Shown: positions 50,335-54,666 of the stretch, in pieces
Layout: every line of letters begins with the position of its first letter
How positions within the stretch are numbered: position 1 is the first letter of the stretch
Assembly: GCA_934654835.1 (NCBI GenBank)
Contig: CAKUGY010000013.1
Span: 1 to 54,666, forward strand
From: an uncultured Collinsella sp.
Lineage (GTDB): Bacteria; Actinomycetota; Coriobacteriia; Coriobacteriales; Coriobacteriaceae
DNA: 54,666 nucleotides
Direction: 5' to 3'
Made by a program: the position numbers and the translations under genes
Notes under the pieces: model-generated
The model's input: the letters and a program-made list of their open reading frames with translations, nothing else
The model's database searches: none
What the model was told of the DNA's origin: nothing

Positions 50335-53112
50335 TTACTTCTTCCCGAATTTTATCTTGATGGCACGCTTCAGCGCATACTTGCCCAAGCTCGGGAGCTT
50401 TTGCTCGTATTTGACCATGGTGGAGCACTCGGGGCGGTCGCGATCCAGGTGGATGGCGTCGAACGCGCACTTGGTGGTGCACAGGCCGCAGCCGATGCAC
50501 TTGTTGGGATCGACGATCGAGGCGCCGCAGCCCAGGCAGCGGGCGGTCTCGGCACGCACCTGCTCCTCGGTGAAGGTCTCGACGTACTCGCTAAACGGCG
50601 CGGTCTTCTCGCGCTCGCGGTCCACGTGGGCAACCTCGCGGCTCGCGTTGTCGTAGCCCTCGATCACGACATCGTCGCGGTCAAGCGCGGTGTAGCGACG
50701 CTGGTTGCGACCGATGGTGAGCGTGGAGCCCGGCTGGACAAAGCGATGGATGGACACGGCGGCCTCGTGGCCAGCGGCGATGGCATCGATGGCAAAGCTG
50801 GGGCCGGTGTAGACGTCGCCGCCCACAAAGATGTCGGGCTCGGCGGTCTGATAGGTCTGGGGATCGGCGAGGGCGCCCTGACCGCGGCCAAGCTCCACCT
50901 TGGAGCCAGCCAGCAGGTCGCCCCACACAATGGACTGACCGATCGACATGACCACACGGTCGGCGTCGACACGACGCAGGTCGTTCTCGTCGTACTCGGG
51001 CGCAAAACGGCCCTCGTCGTCAAAGACACGCGTGCAGCGCTTAAAGGTAATGCCGCACACGCGACCGGCCTCGTCCAGATGGACCTCCTTGGGGCCCCAG
51101 CCGCAACTGATGTGCGCGCCGTCCTCGACGGCCTCGCGACGCTCTTCTTCGCTGGCGGGCATCTGAGCCTCGCTCTCCAGGCAGAACATCTCAACGTGCT
51201 CGGAACCCAGACGGCAGGCGTTGCGGGCCACGTCGATGGCTACGTTGCCGCCGCCCACCACGATGGTGCGACCGGGCAGCGCGTCGATCTTGCCGCTGTT
51301 GACCTCGCGCAAGAAGTCGACAGCAACGGTCACGTCCTCGGCATCCTCGCCCGGAATGCCGGCAAGGCGGCCACCTTGGCAGCCAATGGCCACGTAGAAG
51401 GCCTTAAAGCCCTGCGCGCGCAGCTCGTCGAGCGTCACATCGCGACCGACTTCCACGCCGTAGCGGAACTCGGCGCCCATCAGGCGAATAATCTTGACCT
51501 CGGCCTCAATGACATCCTTCTGCAGCTTAAAGCTGGGAATGCCGTAGGTGAGCATGCCGCCCGGGCGCTCGTTCTTCTCGAACACGACGGGCTTGTAGCC
51601 CTTCTCGGCCAGGTAGAAAGCGCAGGACAGACCAGCCGGACCAGCGCCGATGATGGCGATCTTCTGATCGAAGCCGCCGGCGCGCGTCGGAGTCACCACA
51701 GGCGGGATATAGCGGGTCGCGGCATCCAGATCGCGCTGGGCGATGAACTTCTTGACCTCGTCGATGGCCACGGCCTCGTCCACGCGACCGCGGGTGCAGG
51801 CGTCCTCACAGCGGCGGTTGCACACGCGACCGCAGATAGCGGGCAGCGGGTTCTCGCGCTTGATGAGCGCCAGGGCCTCGTCATAGCGGCCCTGGGCCGC
51901 AAGCTTCAGATAGCCCTGAACGGCGACATGCGCGGGGCAGGCCGTCTTGCAGGGCGCCGTGCCGGACTCGTGCGTCTCGATACGGTTGTCGTTGCGGTAG
52001 TTGGGCGACCACTTGGTGTGATCCCACTTGGTGGCGTCGGGCAGCTCCTGGCGCGGATACTCGGGCACGCGACCGCCGGCCTTTTTGCTGCAAAGCTTCT
52101 GGCCCAGCTTGGCGGCGCCGGCCGGGCACACCTCAACGCAGCGACCGCACGCCACGCACTTGTCCTTCTCGACCTTGGCGACGTAGGCCGAGCGTGACAG
52201 ATTGGGCGTGTTGAACAGCTGCGAGGTGCGCAAGGCGTAGCACACGTTGACGTTGCAGTTGCAGATGGCGAAGATCTTGTTCTCGCCGTCAATGTTGGTG
52301 ATCTGGTGCACAAAGCCGTTGTCCTCGGCCTGGCGAAGGATGTCGTAAACCTCGTCGCGGGTCACGTAATGGCCGCGGTCGGTCTCGACCACGTAATCGG
52401 CCATATCTCCTACGGCGATGCACCAGTCGGCCGGGTCGTCGGCGCAGCCCTCGCCCATCACGCGACGGCTCGCGCGGCAGCTGCAGGTGCTGGCGGCATA
52501 CTTGCCCTCATATTTGTCGAGCCAGTGCTCGATGTGTTCAATGGGCACCGAGGTGCTCGCGGCGTCAATGGCCTTCTCGACCGGAATGACGTGCATGCCG
52601 ATGCCCGCGCCTCCGGGCGGCACCATCGGCGTGGCCTTGGACAGCGGGCCCTTGGATGCCTGCTCAAAGAACTTGGCGTAGACCGGGTGCTCCTCGAGCT
52701 GGCTCACGCGCATGTTGAGGAACTCGGCAGAACCCGGCACCAACATGGGCAGCACCCACTGCTTGGCGCGCGCGGGGTTTTCCCAGTTGTACTCGAGCAA
52801 GCCCGTGTAGCTCATGTCGTCGAGCATCTTCTCGATATCGGCCTCGGGCATGCCGGTGAGCTTGACCATCTCGGGCAGCGTGTAGGGACGGCGCATCTTC
52901 ATCTTGCAGAGCACTTCGGCCTGTTCATCGGTCGCGGCCTCGGCAAACGACCAGTACTCGTAGCCCAGCAGCTCGTCGCGATGAAGCAGACGGTTGGTGC
53001 AGTGCTCGCACAGTTTGACGATGGCCTCGCGCGGATGCTCCGGCAGCGGCGGCACGAACTCCGCGCCGATGTCGGGCTCGGTATAGCTAATCCCCGGTCC
53101 GTTGAGAATCAT
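50335..53112 (-). CDS. multidomain FAD/Fe-S pyridine-nucleotide oxidoreductase
   Basis: 925 residues, cytoplasmic. Order: an N-terminal helical region (about 1-195) with CEHCTNRLL; a Cys-rich part with TCSCRASRRVMGEGCADDPADWC (about 210) and AICNCNVNVC (about 283); a 4Fe-4S site CVACGRCVEVCP (about 320-331); a GltD-like Fe-S helical domain (CKTACPAHVAVQGYL...ICGRVCNRRCEDAC, about 385-450); FAD-binding IAIIGAGPAGLSCAFYLAEKGY (about 485); NAD(P)-binding TIVVGGGNVAIDVARNA (about 610); and two C-terminal Fe-S sites, CLGCG and CIGCGLCTTKCAF (about 858-885). The middle resembles glutamate synthase small subunit. The substrate is unknown. AAGGGA lies upstream of the ATG. It is divergent from a TetR gene with two operators between them. 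Confidence 0.88.
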   Translation of the reverse strand: MILNGPGISYTEPDIGAEFVPPLPEHPREAIVKLCEHCTNRLLHRDELLGYEYWSFAEAATDEQAEVLCKMKMRRPYTLPEMVKLTGMPEADIEKMLDDMSYTGLLEYNWENPARAKQWVLPMLVPGSAEFLNMRVSQLEEHPVYAKFFEQASKGPLSKATPMVPPGGAGIGMHVIPVEKAIDAASTSVPIEHIEHWLDKYEGKYAASTCSCRASRRVMGEGCADDPADWCIAVGDMADYVVETDRGHYVTRDEVYDILRQAEDNGFVHQITNIDGENKIFAICNCNVNVCYALRTSQLFNTPNLSRSAYVAKVEKDKCVACGRCVEVCPAGAAKLGQKLCSKKAGGRVPEYPRQELPDATKWDHTKWSPNYRNDNRIETHESGTAPCKTACPAHVAVQGYLKLAAQGRYDEALALIKRENPLPAICGRVCNRRCEDACTRGRVDEAVAIDEVKKFIAQRDLDAATRYIPPVVTPTRAGGFDQKIAIIGAGPAGLSCAFYLAEKGYKPVVFEKNERPGGMLTYGIPSFKLQKDVIEAEVKIIRLMGAEFRYGVEVGRDVTLDELRAQGFKAFYVAIGCQGGRLAGIPGEDAEDVTVAVDFLREVNSGKIDALPGRTIVVGGGNVAIDVARNACRLGSEHVEMFCLESEAQMPASEEERREAVEDGAHISCGWGPKEVHLDEAGRVCGITFKRCTRVFDDEGRFAPEYDENDLRRVDADRVVMSIGQSIVWGDLLAGSKVELGRGQGALADPQTYQTAEPDIFVGGDVYTGPSFAIDAIAAGHEAAVSIHRFVQPGSTLTIGRNQRRYTALDRDDVVIEGYDNASREVAHVDREREKTAPFSEYVETFTEEQVRAETARCLGCGASIVDPNKCIGCGLCTTKCAFDAIHLDRDRPECSTMVKYEQKLPSLGKYALKRAIKIKFGKK

Positions 53113-53204
53113 GGTTGTCCCTTCTCTTGCCGCAGTCCGGCGAGACCGCAGCGCCCCTCTTTTTGCAGGTCGGGCATGCCCCCATGCCGTTCACCCGCCA
53201 TTGT

Positions 53205-53241
53205 TGACATTGTGTCAAAAATAGTATTGACGAACCGTCAA
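53205..53241. promoter_or_regulatory. two TetR-type operators in the divergent promoter region
   Basis: TTGACATTGTGTCAA (53205-53219) and TTGACGAACCGTCAA (53227-53241) share the form TTGACR-N3-YGTCAA and have centres 22 bases apart, two helical turns. They lie between the oxidoreductase and the TetR gene and probably control both. Confidence 0.8.
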
Positions 53242-53299
53242 CAATATTCAAGACTGTTAGGCGAACGGTTGGGCAAAAGAGGACGAAAGGCGGCAAAAC

Positions 53300-53959
53300 A
53301 TGAGCAACAGCACGGCAGATTTACCCGCGGTTGACACCGCCGCATCCGATAGCGCGGCAAGGCGCCTGTCGGGCGACGAACGCCGTCGCGAGATCCTCAA
53401 TGCCGTGCGCACCGTAAGCTCCGAGCTGGGTGTATCCCACCTTTCGGTATCGGCCGTGACCAAGCGGGCCGGCTGCACGCGTTCGCTGTTCTACCACTAC
53501 TTTGCCGATATGGACGCCGCCGTCACCGCTGTCATGGACGAGGCGATCGACGGCTTTATCGCCGAGCTCGAACAGTGGAACGCCAGCCGCACGGTTGGCG
53601 ATATCGAAGGTGCGCTCGACACCGTCGCCCCGCTCTTTAAGCGCCTGGTCGCCAGCGGCCACGAGCTGCCACACACGCTGACCTCAAGCAGCGGCGCGCT
53701 CTACGGCGGCTTTCTGCACAACGTGGTCCAGCGCGTGGCGCAGTACATCTGCGACACCACCGTGGTGGACTTTGTCGCCCATCACGACCTGCGCATCGAC
53801 CATGTCTATGAAACGTTCTACACCCTCATCATGGGACTTTTAATGTATATCCGCACGCACCCCGATGTGCCCGACGAGACGGTCAAGGAGATCATCGCCT
53901 CGACACTCCACATCGAGGGCTACACCGCCAAGTATCCCGAGCGCAGGCCCGGGAACTGA
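53300..53959 (+). CDS. TetR-family transcriptional regulator
   Basis: 219 residues. The N-terminal DNA-binding domain (about 25-75) reads RRREILNAVRTVSSELGVSHLSVSAVTKRAGCTRSLFYHYFADMDA, with the typical HTH and F-Y-H-Y-F end. The C-terminal part is a helical ligand and dimer domain without a recognisable ligand class. AAAGGCGG precedes the ATG. Two palindromic operators lie 60-95 bases upstream in the shared promoter region, so it very likely represses itself and the divergent oxidoreductase. The next gene follows after 63 bases on the same strand. Confidence 0.93.
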   Translation: MSNSTADLPAVDTAASDSAARRLSGDERRREILNAVRTVSSELGVSHLSVSAVTKRAGCTRSLFYHYFADMDAAVTAVMDEAIDGFIAELEQWNASRTVGDIEGALDTVAPLFKRLVASGHELPHTLTSSSGALYGGFLHNVVQRVAQYICDTTVVDFVAHHDLRIDHVYETFYTLIMGLLMYIRTHPDVPDETVKEIIASTLHIEGYTAKYPERRPGN

Positions 53960-54022
53960 CGACATTTGGCCAAACTGCCCGCGATCGGAAGAGGGGCCGC
54001 GGGCTTGTGAAAGGAGAGCAGC

Positions 54023-54666
54023 ATGCTGTTCGATGTTTGGGGTAGCGATACCCTTATCCACTGGGCTGGCTGGGCCATGGTCTTTGTTGGCCTGATCGTG
54101 CTCAACGAGGTCGGCCGCCGCACTAAGCTCGGCGCGGCCATTATCTTTGGCGTGGCTCCGCTGGCCATGACCATCTACTGCGTCGCCATCGCCGTCGGCG
54201 TTTCGCAGGGCGCCGAGTGGGCACTCACCAACCCCACCCACGTGTACCAGAACAGCTGGTTCCACTACGCCAAGGTGTACGCGGCGCTGGCCGGCTGCTG
54301 GGGCTTTATCGCCATTAAGTACCAGTGGGGCAAGATCGGCAAGGCGCACTGGTTCCGCGCGTGGCCGTTTGTGATCGTCGCCATCAACATCATGATCGCC
54401 GTCGTGTCCGACTTTGAGAGCGCCTATCACTTCTTTGTCCTGGGCGAGTCCACCTGGGTCACCTCCGAGGGCGCCACGCAGCTGGCCGGCTGGAACAATG
54501 TGTTCAACGGCATCGCCGGCATCATCAACATCTTCTGCATGACCGGCTGGTGGAGCGTCTACGCCTCCGAGGACAAGACCGACATGCTGTGGCCCGACAT
54601 GACCTGGGTCTACATCATCGCCTACGATATCTGGAACTTCTGCTACACCTACAACTGCCTGCCCAC
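54023..54666 (+). CDS. DUF5692-like integral membrane protein, cut by the window end
   Basis: Only the first 214 codons are in the window. The start is supported by AAAGGAG six to eight bases upstream. The N-terminus reads MLFDVWGSDTLIHWAGWAMVFVGLIVLNEVGRR. At least five hydrophobic helices alternate with polar loops (AAIIFGVAPLAMTIYCVAIAV, AKVYAALAGCWGFIAIKY, AWPFVIVAINIMIAVV, NGIAGIINIFCMTGW). Trp and Tyr are frequent. It resembles proteins labelled DUF5692, an assignment made from memory. The function is unknown. It lies 63 bases after tetR on the same strand and may share its control. Confidence 0.7.
   Translation, partial: MLFDVWGSDTLIHWAGWAMVFVGLIVLNEVGRRTKLGAAIIFGVAPLAMTIYCVAIAVGVSQGAEWALTNPTHVYQNSWFHYAKVYAALAGCWGFIAIKYQWGKIGKAHWFRAWPFVIVAINIMIAVVSDFESAYHFFVLGESTWVTSEGATQLAGWNNVFNGIAGIINIFCMTGWWSVYASEDKTDMLWPDMTWVYIIAYDIWNFCYTYNCLP

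Overview
This window looks like chromosome of an anaerobic, GC-rich actinomycete of the class Coriobacteriia, most likely a gut Collinsella or a close relative. That is an inference from gene content, not from a database search. The signs are the actinobacterial cell-envelope cluster kinase-fhaA-fhaB-pstP-rodA/pbpA-pknB together with strict-anaerobe genes (pyruvate:ferredoxin oxidoreductase, rubrerythrin), a mannose-type PTS with a DUF956 gene, catabolic carbamate kinase, and LytS/LytR two-component systems.

Layout. 0-2.6 kb: rubrerythrin, an Rrf2 regulator with a MutY-like glycosylase, and tRNA-Asp, all on the minus strand. 2.6-2.9 kb: a gene-free stretch holding a perfect 38-bp inverted repeat. 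2.9-11.6 kb: minus-strand genes for a YfcE phosphodiesterase, a glycosyltransferase-LytS-LytR operon, a UMF1-family transporter, a zinc-dependent phospholipase C-like protein and a second LytS-LytR pair. 11.6-18.9 kb: amidohydrolase and APC permease, a membrane-anchored C39-like protein (plus strand), carbamate kinase, then a two-gene plus-strand unit containing a possible DUF3830 protein. 19-20.8 kb: a DUF4143-type ATPase with three 34-nt-spaced upstream repeats and a 38-nt direct repeat on each side. 20.8-24.4 kb: single-chain PFOR. 24.7-28.5 kb: operon of an exported Ser/Gly-linker protein, a membrane Ser/Thr kinase and an FHA protein. 28.7-34.3 kb: recR, ybaB and dnaX, split by a second ATPase (DUF234 type) and a small membrane protein. 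34.4-45.6 kb: the plus-strand envelope cluster, in which the SEDS glycosyltransferase and class B PBP are one polypeptide. 45.6-46 kb: tRNA-Arg with duplicated 3'-end fragments. 46-49.4 kb: mannose PTS. 49.7-54.7 kb: hypA, a large multidomain FAD/Fe-S oxidoreductase, a divergent TetR regulator with two clear operators, and a membrane protein cut by the window end.

How it works together. PTS sugar uptake feeds pyruvate to PFOR, and carbamate kinase can add ATP. The 35-45 kb cluster links PASTA-domain sensing to phosphorylation, dephosphorylation, FHA reading and peptidoglycan synthesis. The 24.7-28.5 kb operon looks like a second, unassigned kinase-FHA pathway. Several intergenic regions carry long palindromes that resemble dispersed REP-like elements.

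Best candidates for something undescribed: the second kinase-FHA-exported-protein operon; the SEDS-PBP fusion with a PstP carrying a 240-residue N-terminal extension; the repeat-decorated ATPase locus; and the oxidoreductase-TetR-hypA locus.
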